Shown: positions 1 to 5,710 of the stretch, in pieces
How the letters are laid out: each line of letters starts with the position of its first letter
Position numbering within the stretch: position 1 is the first letter of the stretch
Source of the DNA: an uncultured Bacteroidaceae bacterium
GTDB lineage: Bacteria > Bacteroidota > Bacteroidia > Bacteroidales > Bacteroidaceae
Direction of reading: 5' to 3'
Length of the DNA: 7,551 nucleotides
Assembly (NCBI GenBank): GCA_904502185.1
Contig: CAJGDX010000094.1
Span: 1-7,551, forward strand
Translations under genes and position numbers: made by a program
The notes under the pieces: generated by a model
The model's input: only the letters and a program-made list of their open reading frames with translations
Databases searched by the model: none
Told to the model about the DNA's origin: nothing

Positions 1-867
1 ATGTGGGACGCTCCCAGTGCCGACGTCGACTACTACGAGATTGTCTTTGCCAACGACACGACATCCATCTTCACCCAGCTGAGTACCAAGGGACTGCTGC
101 GCCAGACACAGTATGTGGATACCCTGGCGGTGGATGTGAACCAGAAATATGTTTACTACAAGGTGCGTGCCATCGACTACGCTACAAACATGGGTGAGTT
201 TACAAAGCCCTTGCAGGTGTTGCGCCCCAGTATGATTATCCCCGCAGTGCCCCATATCGACTCGTTGTGGGTCGATCAGACAAAGGGCATCAACATGCGA
301 TGGGCCTGCAGCAACGAGCAGCAGATTTCGCACCACGTAATAAAACGCCGTATCGCAGGCGAGAAGAATTGGACTATCCTCGGTATCTTCAAGGCCGAGA
401 ATGTGCGTGCAGCAGGCAATCTGTTGCAGCTGTGCGACGTTCCTGCATATAACCGTCGACAGAAGTACGAGTATGTGATGGAGTCTGTGTCGTTCGCAGG
501 GATTTCGAGCGGACATAGCCTTGTTCTCTCGGTGAAATTTGGTGGCCCTAAAATGTTTGCATGGCCCATCAAGTTGAAGGGAGTATACCACGAGAAGAAC
601 AACGAGACAAGGCTTGCCTGGGAACTGGACGACAAACTGCCCTACGACGGCGAGTGGTACTTCTGCATCTACCGCAAGGGTGCGGGCGATAAGATGTTCA
701 AGTTCCTGATGTCGGCCAAGAGTACCAATCGCTCTTTCAGCGACTATCTGCTGCGCCCCGGACAGTCGGCCGAGTATTACATAGAAATACAGTTCGAGGA
801 CGGACGCTCTACAAAGCCGTCGAACACAATAACCGTTACTGCTCCCAAGAAAGAGACGCAACAGTAG
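1..867 (+). CDS. Fibronectin type III repeat protein, C-terminal part (5' end outside window)
   Basis: The 288 visible residues read as about three beta-sandwich repeats of the fibronectin type III kind, at roughly 1-76, 80-182 and 188-282. The first opens with a Trp-Asp-Ala-Pro strand and ends in the typical Tyr-x-Val-x-Ala-x-Asp pattern (YYKVRAIDY, 52-60). The third has the matching Leu-Ala-Trp (205-207) and Tyr-Ile-Glu-Ile (260-263) strands. There is no signal peptide, and the reading frame is open to the first base, so the ATG at position 1 is probably an internal methionine and the full protein is longer. Such repeats usually act as spacers or binding modules in exported proteins. The tail (APKKETQQ) is hydrophilic, with no sorting domain visible. 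It precedes two lipoprotein genes on the same strand and is probably the upstream member of their operon. The ligand is unknown. Confidence 0.75.
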   Translation: MWDAPSADVDYYEIVFANDTTSIFTQLSTKGLLRQTQYVDTLAVDVNQKYVYYKVRAIDYATNMGEFTKPLQVLRPSMIIPAVPHIDSLWVDQTKGINMRWACSNEQQISHHVIKRRIAGEKNWTILGIFKAENVRAAGNLLQLCDVPAYNRRQKYEYVMESVSFAGISSGHSLVLSVKFGGPKMFAWPIKLKGVYHEKNNETRLAWELDDKLPYDGEWYFCIYRKGAGDKMFKFLMSAKSTNRSFSDYLLRPGQSAEYYIEIQFEDGRSTKPSNTITVTAPKKETQQ

Positions 868-882
868 AAACAGCATTTGACG

Positions 883-898
883 AATGTCGCAAGACATT
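883..898 (+). other. Small intergenic hairpin with GCAA loop
   Basis: AATGTC and GACATT form a perfect 6-bp stem around a GCAA tetraloop in the 67-base gap between the FN3 gene and the next lipoprotein gene. No T-run follows, so it is not a standard terminator. It could tune expression or mRNA stability within the operon, or it could be chance. Confidence 0.3.
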
Positions 899-934
899 AT
901 TAACGAATAGAAACAAGAAACGAAACTTTGTAAT

Positions 935-1618
935 ATGAAAAGGTTCGCAAAAATATTGACATTTATCTCTTTTGTGGCAGTGTCGCAGCTGATGACATCC
1001 TGCCTGAAATTGGATATTGGTGACGACACAATAACAGCCTATGACATGAGTCTCAACTACGACTCGGTGTATATGATGTTGGACGATACAATAACATTGA
1101 GCCCTGTGTTCAACCCCGACAGCGTGACCAACAAGGAAATGTTCTGGTGGAGCGATGTCGACAGCATAGTCTATGCCGACGGTAACGACCTTATAGCCGC
1201 TGCCGAGGGAATTACATACGTCAGGGGAATGTCGGTGCAGCATCGTCTCGAAGACTCGTGCTACGTCTATGTGATGCCCCGCTGGGAGGTGTCGCCATAT
1301 GACTATCCGTTCGAGATTGTAGTGTATGCCGATGTCAAGATTGGTGGCGAGACACCCTCCGAGGATATTCTCATCGGTGCCTTCAAAGGCAAGGAGTTCC
1401 GCGGAATAGGCAAGTGGAAAGAGTGGAAAGGAAAAAAATACATGGAGATAAGAGCCTACAGCCACTACGACGAAATACACGATGGAAAGTCCGAGAAGAT
1501 TAATTTCCTCTACTACGATAAGAAGAACCTTCGTGTGCAGCGTTTCACACAGTCAATATCGTTCGACAGCGAGACACACGGCACCCTTAGTAATTTATTT
1601 GAACTGAGCATCCCTTAA
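935..1618 (+). CDS. Surface lipoprotein with bacterial Ig-like domain
   Basis: This 227-residue protein has a type II signal peptide (Lys-Arg start, hydrophobic stretch, Leu-Met-Thr-Ser-Cys with Cys23 as the lipidated residue). The Cys-Leu-Lys-Leu-Asp start of the mature chain loosely resembles the Lys plus acidic signals that send Bacteroidetes lipoproteins to the cell surface. Residues about 38-115 resemble a Big_2 type Ig-like domain: a Leu-Ser-Pro strand, a Trp-Trp-Ser-Asp-Val-Asp-Ser-Ile-Val segment, then Cys-Tyr-Val-Tyr-Val-Met-Pro. Residues about 122-227 form a second beta-rich module with Ile-Gly-Ala-Phe (147-150), Phe-Arg-Gly-Ile-Gly (155-159) and Gly-Thr-Leu-Ser-Asn (216-220). This looks like a C-terminal module seen in Bacteroidetes exported proteins, which is a recollection and not a search result. 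The start is preceded by A-rich sequence. The next gene begins 13 bases after its stop, so the two are probably co-transcribed. No enzymatic motif is visible. Confidence 0.8.
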   Translation: MKRFAKILTFISFVAVSQLMTSCLKLDIGDDTITAYDMSLNYDSVYMMLDDTITLSPVFNPDSVTNKEMFWWSDVDSIVYADGNDLIAAAEGITYVRGMSVQHRLEDSCYVYVMPRWEVSPYDYPFEIVVYADVKIGGETPSEDILIGAFKGKEFRGIGKWKEWKGKKYMEIRAYSHYDEIHDGKSEKINFLYYDKKNLRVQRFTQSISFDSETHGTLSNLFELSIP

Positions 1619-1631
1619 ATAGTTACAAGAT

Positions 1632-4091
1632 ATGAAAAAGCTATATAGTATATTAGCACTGTTGCTGATTGCCTTTACATTCGGCGGTTGCACCCTTTCG
1701 ATGGAAGAGTGGCTCGACGAGCCCGCTACAGGCGAAGTACCCGAGGAGAAACGAGGCGTGGACGCACCATACACCGAAACCATCCCCGATGTTATAACCG
1801 TTACATACAAGTACAACCCCGGCGTACGCCCCGTAACCACAAAGCATCGTGGCTATCTGGCACATATTGAGGCCGATACCATCATCTATTTCTACGACAA
1901 TATGCCCAAGGATTTGCTGCCACTCGAAGGCGAATACCTTGCAGCCGGTATAACTCCGCAATTCCCCAACGGTCTTAACCATAGGGTGCTTGCCGTTAGT
2001 CACGAGGGCGGACTGTATAAAGTGGTAACAACTTTTGCTACTGTAAACGAGGTCTATGATGATCTTGTTTACGAATTGGATTTGGCATATAATCCGTCTC
2101 TTAACGACTATATGGAAGTGGAGGATACCACAGAGATAGAGTATTCCAATGGCACGGAAAGTGAACCGATAGTGGTGGTCGATTGGTCTATATACAACAA
2201 GGTGAAAGGACTTACAGAGGAGGATATAAAATTCATTAAACGCTCAAATACTCGAAGTATCATTCATTCCGAACCCCAAATTATAACTCGCGGTGGTTCC
2301 AATCAGCAAGATACAACAAGTACTTGGGGTGTAACATTCCGACTCTTTGATTACAATCTCGATGACGAGGCCGGAAAGAATAAATACAACTGGTTTGCAA
2401 AAATATTTGAGAAACCATTGGTTGCAATGGCCGAGAAAAACAAATCGCGTCTTCCAAATAATTCATCGATATATTGCGAATTAAGTTACTATAATACAAC
2501 CATAATTCGCGGTTATTCGATGGTTGATAAAGATGCGGAGTATGATAAAACATATACCGAGACCACCGAGAAACAAAAGTTTGGTATAGCCTTGGGTGTG
2601 GACCTGGGTCAGAGATTTAGCTTGGGTAGCGACGCCGAAGATGGCAATATCGCAAAAAGTGCGTGGGACAAAGCCAACAAAATGATACCCAAGTCTAAAC
2701 AATACATGGATGCGCTTGCTGTTTGTCAGAATCTGCATAAAATGAACCAGTCTAAAAGTAGACTAAAGGATATTGAGATTCCAATAAAAATAGGGGCTGC
2801 TGTTCCTGTAGAGATGGTATTTAAGTTCGGTTTTGATGTTGAGTTTAAATTCAATGGTAATGTTGCAGCATATCACGAAAGCGGAACAGTGAAAAAAGAA
2901 GGCTATGAATATAACAAAGGAAAAAAGGAACCAATTCAAGAAAAAAGAACTTTGCCCGACGAATTTTCTATCGTAGGTTCCGGCTCACTTTCATTTTCTT
3001 TAATTCCGAATGCGAGTGTAGGAATCAGATTTGTTGCGGGAGATGATGATGTAGGTGCACTTGGTTGTGAAATCGGAGCAGATGGAGTGTATAAAGTAAT
3101 AGAAGCGACAGCGGAGATTGGTACAACTGAAAATTTAACCGGCTCTATATATACAGATGCTAATATTAAAAGTTCTTTTACTATTAACCCTTATATATCT
3201 TTTTATGCATCTCTTTTTGGATGGGATTTGTGGAGCCAAAAAATAGCATTTGATAAAAGCTGGACATTCTTTAGCCTTAGTGAGAGGGTTAATCCGGAGT
3301 TGTATGTGTCAGAGGTTCCAGGCACGATGAATGTCGGCAACTTTTTAGTATCTCTTGATTATGGATATGGAGTCAGGACTATGGGAGCTGGTTTGGGAAA
3401 TGATGAGCTTCTGCCAAGGCTGGCTCTGTTTAAAAACGATATTAAAGATGCCAATTTGATAGCACATCTTGAACCCAATGATGTACCGGCAAATGAGGCT
3501 ATAAAGAAATATGGCAGTTATTGCTTTAGGTATGAATTTGATGATAACAATCCATACGATTCTAAAAATAAATACATAGCAGTGCCTGCACTATATGACC
3601 CGGATGCTGAAAGCTATACATATTATACCAATCATGGATATGTATATCAAACGTCACAGCCTAAGCTGAAAATAGTAGGTATTGCTCAGGAGAGTGCAAC
3701 TGATGCTTATGGTGATTTTAATTTTACAGATGAAGCAAATTACGTCGAGTATAAATTTGCAGTTGAGCTTGAAGCATCAGCTACAAAAGTTGCCAAAGAT
3801 TATGGAATAATGGTGGACATTCCTAAACTAGGTATAGTTAGCCACATGATATCGTTGAAAAAACACAGCATGTATTCTGTTATGACAAATGTGGTATCTG
3901 TAAGTTTCTTTAGTGATTATGTGGCCGAAGATTGGAATTTGAAAGTTGAGGTTTCTCCATACGTCGTTAATGATAAAGGTATTTATACTTTTGGCGAAGG
4001 TGAATTGTTGGAAATGGGGTATCCCTTGGAATACCAGAAATATAAATCTGAAAACAGAAGCCCTATTCAAATAAATGCATCAATCGAATAA
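1632..4091 (+). CDS. Large lipoprotein of unknown function, compositionally mosaic
   Basis: I do not recognise this 819-residue protein. Its N-terminus is a clear lipoprotein signal (MKKLYSILALLLIAF, then Thr-Phe-Gly-Gly-Cys with Cys20 lipidated), followed by an acidic start to the mature chain (Glu25, Glu26, Asp29, Glu30) that suits surface display. Residues about 50-185 look like a beta-rich domain. About 225-380 is mixed, including a Lys-rich stretch near 335-378 that is likely helical. About 380-550 has many alternating hydrophobic strands (for example 383-407 and 446-468). About 555-819 is a further beta-rich region. There is no transmembrane segment after the signal and no catalytic motif that I can name. 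GC content by hand count falls from above 50% in the first 350 bases to about 27-33% around 3100-3600, while the gene after it is again GC-rich. It starts 13 bases after the Ig-like lipoprotein and ends 6 bases before the DUF1573 gene, so it sits in the operon. A role in a surface complex is inferred. Confidence 0.85.
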   Translation: MKKLYSILALLLIAFTFGGCTLSMEEWLDEPATGEVPEEKRGVDAPYTETIPDVITVTYKYNPGVRPVTTKHRGYLAHIEADTIIYFYDNMPKDLLPLEGEYLAAGITPQFPNGLNHRVLAVSHEGGLYKVVTTFATVNEVYDDLVYELDLAYNPSLNDYMEVEDTTEIEYSNGTESEPIVVVDWSIYNKVKGLTEEDIKFIKRSNTRSIIHSEPQIITRGGSNQQDTTSTWGVTFRLFDYNLDDEAGKNKYNWFAKIFEKPLVAMAEKNKSRLPNNSSIYCELSYYNTTIIRGYSMVDKDAEYDKTYTETTEKQKFGIALGVDLGQRFSLGSDAEDGNIAKSAWDKANKMIPKSKQYMDALAVCQNLHKMNQSKSRLKDIEIPIKIGAAVPVEMVFKFGFDVEFKFNGNVAAYHESGTVKKEGYEYNKGKKEPIQEKRTLPDEFSIVGSGSLSFSLIPNASVGIRFVAGDDDVGALGCEIGADGVYKVIEATAEIGTTENLTGSIYTDANIKSSFTINPYISFYASLFGWDLWSQKIAFDKSWTFFSLSERVNPELYVSEVPGTMNVGNFLVSLDYGYGVRTMGAGLGNDELLPRLALFKNDIKDANLIAHLEPNDVPANEAIKKYGSYCFRYEFDDNNPYDSKNKYIAVPALYDPDAESYTYYTNHGYVYQTSQPKLKIVGIAQESATDAYGDFNFTDEANYVEYKFAVELEASATKVAKDYGIMVDIPKLGIVSHMISLKKHSMYSVMTNVVSVSFFSDYVAEDWNLKVEVSPYVVNDKGIYTFGEGELLEMGYPLEYQKYKSENRSPIQINASIE

Positions 4092-4097
4092 CCTCGC

Positions 4098-4526
4098 ATG
4101 CGAACATTTGTATTATTGATTATAGCAACGTCTCTCTTCTGCCCTGCCTTTGCGCAGGGCAGAAAGATTGTTGTTGATACTACTGCTGTCGTCGCGGTAA
4201 AAAAACGCCCCGCAATAAAGTTCGAGATACGCGAGCACAGGTTCGATACAATATCCATTTCGCGCAACCCCAAACGCGAGCACACCTTCACCTTTACCAA
4301 CACCGGCGACGCCGACCTGCACATCCTGCAAGTCGCCTCGGGCTGTGGCTGCACCACTCCCAAATACACCAAAAAGCCCATAAAGCCCGGCAAAAAGGGT
4401 AGCATAAAGGTGGAATACGATGCCACAGGTCGTCGCCCGGGCTATTTCCGCAAGTCGGTAACAGTCTACTCAAACGACCCTACGTCGTATGTGCGTCTCT
4501 TTGTGGAGGGCATCATGGTGGAATAA
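4098..4526 (+). CDS. DUF1573-type secreted protein
   Basis: This 142-residue protein has a type I signal peptide (hydrophobic 3-13, cleavage probably after Ala-Phe-Ala at 17-19). The mature part is one Ig-like beta-sandwich. Residues about 60-130 match the DUF1573 pattern: Phe-Thr-Phe-Thr-Asn-Thr-Gly-Asp-Ala (64-72), Leu-His-Ile-Leu (74-77), Ser-Gly-Cys-Gly-Cys-Thr (81-86), Pro-Gly-Lys-Lys-Gly (97-101) and Ser-Asn-Asp-Pro (125-128). The family is common in Bacteroidetes exported proteins. Its function is not settled, and the Cys-Gly-Cys motif has been guessed to matter for folding or metal binding. Cys15 lies in the signal but lacks a lipobox, so I do not call it a lipoprotein. The start codon is 6 bases after the preceding stop, so translation is probably coupled to the 819-residue lipoprotein gene. 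GC content is about 63% in its middle (hand count of one 60-base line), in contrast with the low-GC 3' half of its upstream neighbour. Confidence 0.88.
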   Translation: MRTFVLLIIATSLFCPAFAQGRKIVVDTTAVVAVKKRPAIKFEIREHRFDTISISRNPKREHTFTFTNTGDADLHILQVASGCGCTTPKYTKKPIKPGKKGSIKVEYDATGRRPGYFRKSVTVYSNDPTSYVRLFVEGIMVE

Positions 4527-4531
4527 TGCTT

Positions 4532-4564
4532 CCGGGCAGACACTCTCCCCATTCCGTCTGTCGG
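4532..4564 (+). terminator. Weak candidate terminator of the plus-strand operon
   Basis: CAGAC (4537-4541) pairs with GTCTG (4556-4560), and the stem extends outward with a G-T wobble, one bulge and two more C-G pairs. The loop is about 14 bases. It lies just after the DUF1573 stop codon, where an operon end is expected. There is no T-run, so this is a weak call. Confidence 0.2.
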
Positions 4565-4590
4565 CAGCCAATCAATAGGTAGAAAGATAT

Positions 4591-4626
4591 AAAAAAAGTG
4601 GTGAGAACTTTTAGTTTCTCGCCCAC
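4591..4626 (-). terminator. Second minus-strand intrinsic terminator
   Basis: On the minus strand a 10-bp stem (4598-4607 with 4616-4626, one bulged base and one G-T wobble) around an 8-base loop is followed directly by seven T residues (the A-run at 4591-4597). On the plus strand no T-run follows, so it acts toward the left. It lies about 70 bases beyond the first terminator of the TRL-like gene. It may be a backup that stops antisense transcription into the plus-strand operon, or the end of a short unannotated minus-strand RNA. Confidence 0.6.
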
Positions 4627-4696
4627 ATAGTCTGGATTCAAAAATCGCCACTTTTGGCATCATTACTATATAGCTTGCCTCATTCTGCGTAGTTAT

Positions 4697-4730
4697 AAAA
4701 ATGATGGCGACCCCCTAGGGTCGCCATCAT
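4697..4730 (-). terminator. Rho-independent terminator of the TRL-like gene
   Basis: ATGATGGCGACC (4701-4712) pairs perfectly with GGTCGCCATCAT (4719-4730), with one further C-G pair closing a four-base loop. On the minus strand the stem is followed by TTTT (4697-4700). It starts 24 bases after the stop codon of the TRL-like gene. The missing T-run on the plus side makes it directional. Confidence 0.82.
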
Positions 4731-4754
4731 ATGGTTATATCAAACGATTGCCTA

Positions 4755-5048
4755 TTATTCGCCGTAAACCTTGATAGTCTGCTCCATGTAGATACCCAAG
4801 AAATAGCTCTTCATGAAAGAGTCTACGTGAGAAATCTTGGTGATACCTGCTGACTTGGCAGCTTTGTCGATACCATTCTCGTCGCCCTTAGAACTCCAGA
4901 GGCCACCCAGATAGAGAGAGCTCTTAGATACGCCACACTTTGAACCGAAAGGATTTGTTGTTACTGTAACAGGTGTTGAAATTGTTGCGCAGCTGCTAAC
5001 AAATGCACATGCGAATGCTACTGCCACTGCTTTGAATGTTTTTTTCAT
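4755..5048 (-). CDS. TRL-like family small lipoprotein
   Basis: The 97-residue product has a lipoprotein signal peptide (MKKTFKAVAVAFACAF, then Val-Ser-Ser-Cys with Cys20 lipidated). The mature chain matches the TRL-like family as I know it: a Thr-Pro-Val segment after the Cys, Gly-Ser-Lys-Cys-Gly-Val (35-40), the Leu-Tyr-Leu-Gly-Gly-Leu strand (45-50), Gly-Ile-Asp-Lys-Ala-Ala-Lys-Ser-Ala-Gly-Ile (59-69), then His-Val-Asp (74-76) and Leu-Gly-Ile (84-86). The length is normal for the family, which is named after a locus near tRNA-Leu genes and has no established biochemical function. No tRNA gene is seen here. The gene is monocistronic, with its own promoter 42 bases upstream and two terminators downstream, and it converges on the plus-strand operon. 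The start is preceded by A-rich sequence (ACAAAAATAAAACATT), as is usual in Bacteroidetes. Confidence 0.88.
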   Translation of the reverse strand: MKKTFKAVAVAFACAFVSSCATISTPVTVTTNPFGSKCGVSKSSLYLGGLWSSKGDENGIDKAAKSAGITKISHVDSFMKSYFLGIYMEQTIKVYGE

Positions 5049-5089
5049 AATGTTTTATTTTTGTTGTGATAAATTGATTGTGTGAAACA

Positions 5090-5120
5090 CAAATTTATCT
5101 GTTTTTCGAAAAACATACAA
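5090..5120 (-). promoter_or_regulatory. Bacteroidetes-type promoter of the TRL-like gene
   Basis: On the minus strand TTG (5118-5120) is followed after exactly 20 bases by TAAATTTG (5090-5097), which fits the TAnnTTTG -7 box and the TTG/TTTG -33 element used by the primary sigma factor of this phylum. The predicted leader is about 35 bases. Confidence 0.75.
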
Positions 5121-5251
5121 CTGTTAATAGTTTTTTTTATTTTCAGATTCGTTTGATATTAAGAAATCAAACTATATTCTATTTTCTGCATTAATCTAAT
5201 GCGGACGATATTCCTATATGCTGTTAAGGTAAAGGTTACTATGATTCTAAG

Positions 5252-5256
5252 TATTA
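5252..5256. repeat. Target-site duplication, left copy (TATTA)
   Basis: TATTA directly precedes the left inverted end of the MITE-like element. The same five bases directly follow its right end at 5543-5547. Because the flanks are AT-rich, a 5-base match alone would be weak, but both copies abut the inverted ends exactly. Confidence 0.6.
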
Positions 5257-5271
5257 TTAACGTGAGTTCGA
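5257..5271 (+). repeat. Left terminal inverted repeat of the MITE-like element
   Basis: TTAACGTGAGTTCGA is an exact reverse complement of 5528-5542. After one mismatch, four more bases (ATAA) also match inward, giving 19 of 20. Read inward, it contains AAC GTG AGT TCG followed one codon later by TAA. Confidence 0.85.
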
Positions 5272-5527
5272 AATAATGGAAATATAATATTCCATAGATG
5301 TCTTGAACTCCTCCGTCTTCAACCGCTGACGCGATTGAATCCACCTCCTCTTCAAGAGGAGGAGTTAAAATGTTGAAAATTTGGCTATTAAGATTGTCCC
5401 TCTTGAAGAGGGACGACGCGAATGAGCGTCGTTTGCGACGACGGGAGATTTATCTCCCCTAAGGAGTGCCGAGCTTTGCGAGGTCCAGGGGGAGGGAGTT
5501 CCAATCACAGCAATGGTTATTCTTATA

Positions 5528-5542
5528 TCGAACTCACGTTAA
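5528..5542 (-). repeat. Right terminal inverted repeat of the MITE-like element
   Basis: TCGAACTCACGTTAA is the exact inverted copy of 5257-5271 and is followed directly by the second TATTA at 5543-5547. Confidence 0.85.
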
Positions 5543-5547
5543 TATTA
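5543..5547. repeat. Target-site duplication, right copy (TATTA)
   Basis: Five bases identical to 5252-5256, adjoining the right inverted end of the MITE-like element. Confidence 0.6.
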
Positions 5548-5626
5548 TAAATTATCTCTGATTTCTTGTAGAAACGATTAAGCATTTCATTGTCTTCGTT
5601 GTTAAACCTCGCTGCCATTTGGAAGT

Positions 5627-5688
5627 GGCTTAAATATCCATCGCCCGAAGGTCTCTGAATAAACCTTCGGGCGATGGATATTTAAGCC
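5627..5688 (-). terminator. 26-bp perfect inverted repeat, probable transcript end of the PHP-domain gene
   Basis: Arms 5627-5652 and 5663-5688 are perfectly complementary over 26 bp and are separated by a 10-base spacer (CTCTGAATAA). The repeat begins 22 bases after the stop codon of the minus-strand lipoprotein gene, so it probably ends or protects that transcript. It differs from a standard intrinsic terminator: the stem is much longer, and no T-run follows on either strand. An RNase III substrate, a DNA palindrome of mobile origin or an inverted duplication are alternatives. Confidence 0.5.
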
Positions 5689-5710
5689 TTATATCAGTAA
5701 ATGATTGTGG

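Larger units (their letters stand above)
5257..5542. mobile_element. MITE-like non-autonomous transposable element, 286 bp
   Basis: The element has perfect 15-bp terminal inverted repeats and is flanked by TATTA on both sides, the signature of transposition. It encodes no transposase and no plausible protein, so it would have to be moved in trans by a transposase acting on the same ends. The interior is full of short hairpins: 5344-5362 (9-bp arms, C centre), 5397-5413 (8-bp arms), 5413-5432 (7-bp arms) and 5443-5458 (7-bp arms), plus C-rich and G-rich tracts near 5456 and 5489. The CTCCTCCGTC and GGGGGAGGGAG phrases resemble repeats I recall as frequent in Bacteroidales genomes, but I could not search for this. 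No second copy lies in this window. The insertion sits in the gap between the TRL-like gene and the PHP-domain gene and breaks neither. Confidence 0.72.
5523..5618 (-). pseudogene. Short reading frame running into the MITE end, possible gene remnant
   Basis: From an ATG at 5616-5618 the minus strand reads MAARFNNEDNEMLNRFYKKS and about eleven more codons, ending at a TAA supplied by the inverted repeat of the MITE-like element. The composition (Arg-Phe, Asn-Asn-Glu-Asp, Phe-Tyr-Lys-Lys) looks protein-like, and the frame stays open upstream through one arm of the 5627-5688 inverted repeat. Removing the element and one TATTA would end the frame a few codons after the junction (Tyr-Asn-Thr-stop), so the insertion alters only the tail. 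There is no ribosome-binding or promoter evidence. It may be the end of a decayed gene or a chance frame. Confidence 0.25.

Noticed and set aside
921..934. AAACTTTG just before the Ig-like lipoprotein start as a promoter box
   Set aside because: It lacks the initial T of TAnnTTTG, has no TTG element 19-21 bases upstream and would make the message leaderless, so operon transcription is more likely.
836..1480. A 214-codon open frame on the minus strand
   Set aside because: It lies antisense to the Ig-like lipoprotein, has a His/Cys/Val-rich composition and no recognisable features.
5159..5344. A 61-codon minus-strand frame spanning the left end of the MITE-like element
   Set aside because: It joins element interior, inverted repeat and AT-rich flank, with no start signal, so it is a chance frame.
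5344..5458. Short palindromes inside the MITE-like element as a CRISPR array
   Set aside because: The palindromes differ in sequence and spacing, with no constant repeat and no cas genes nearby.
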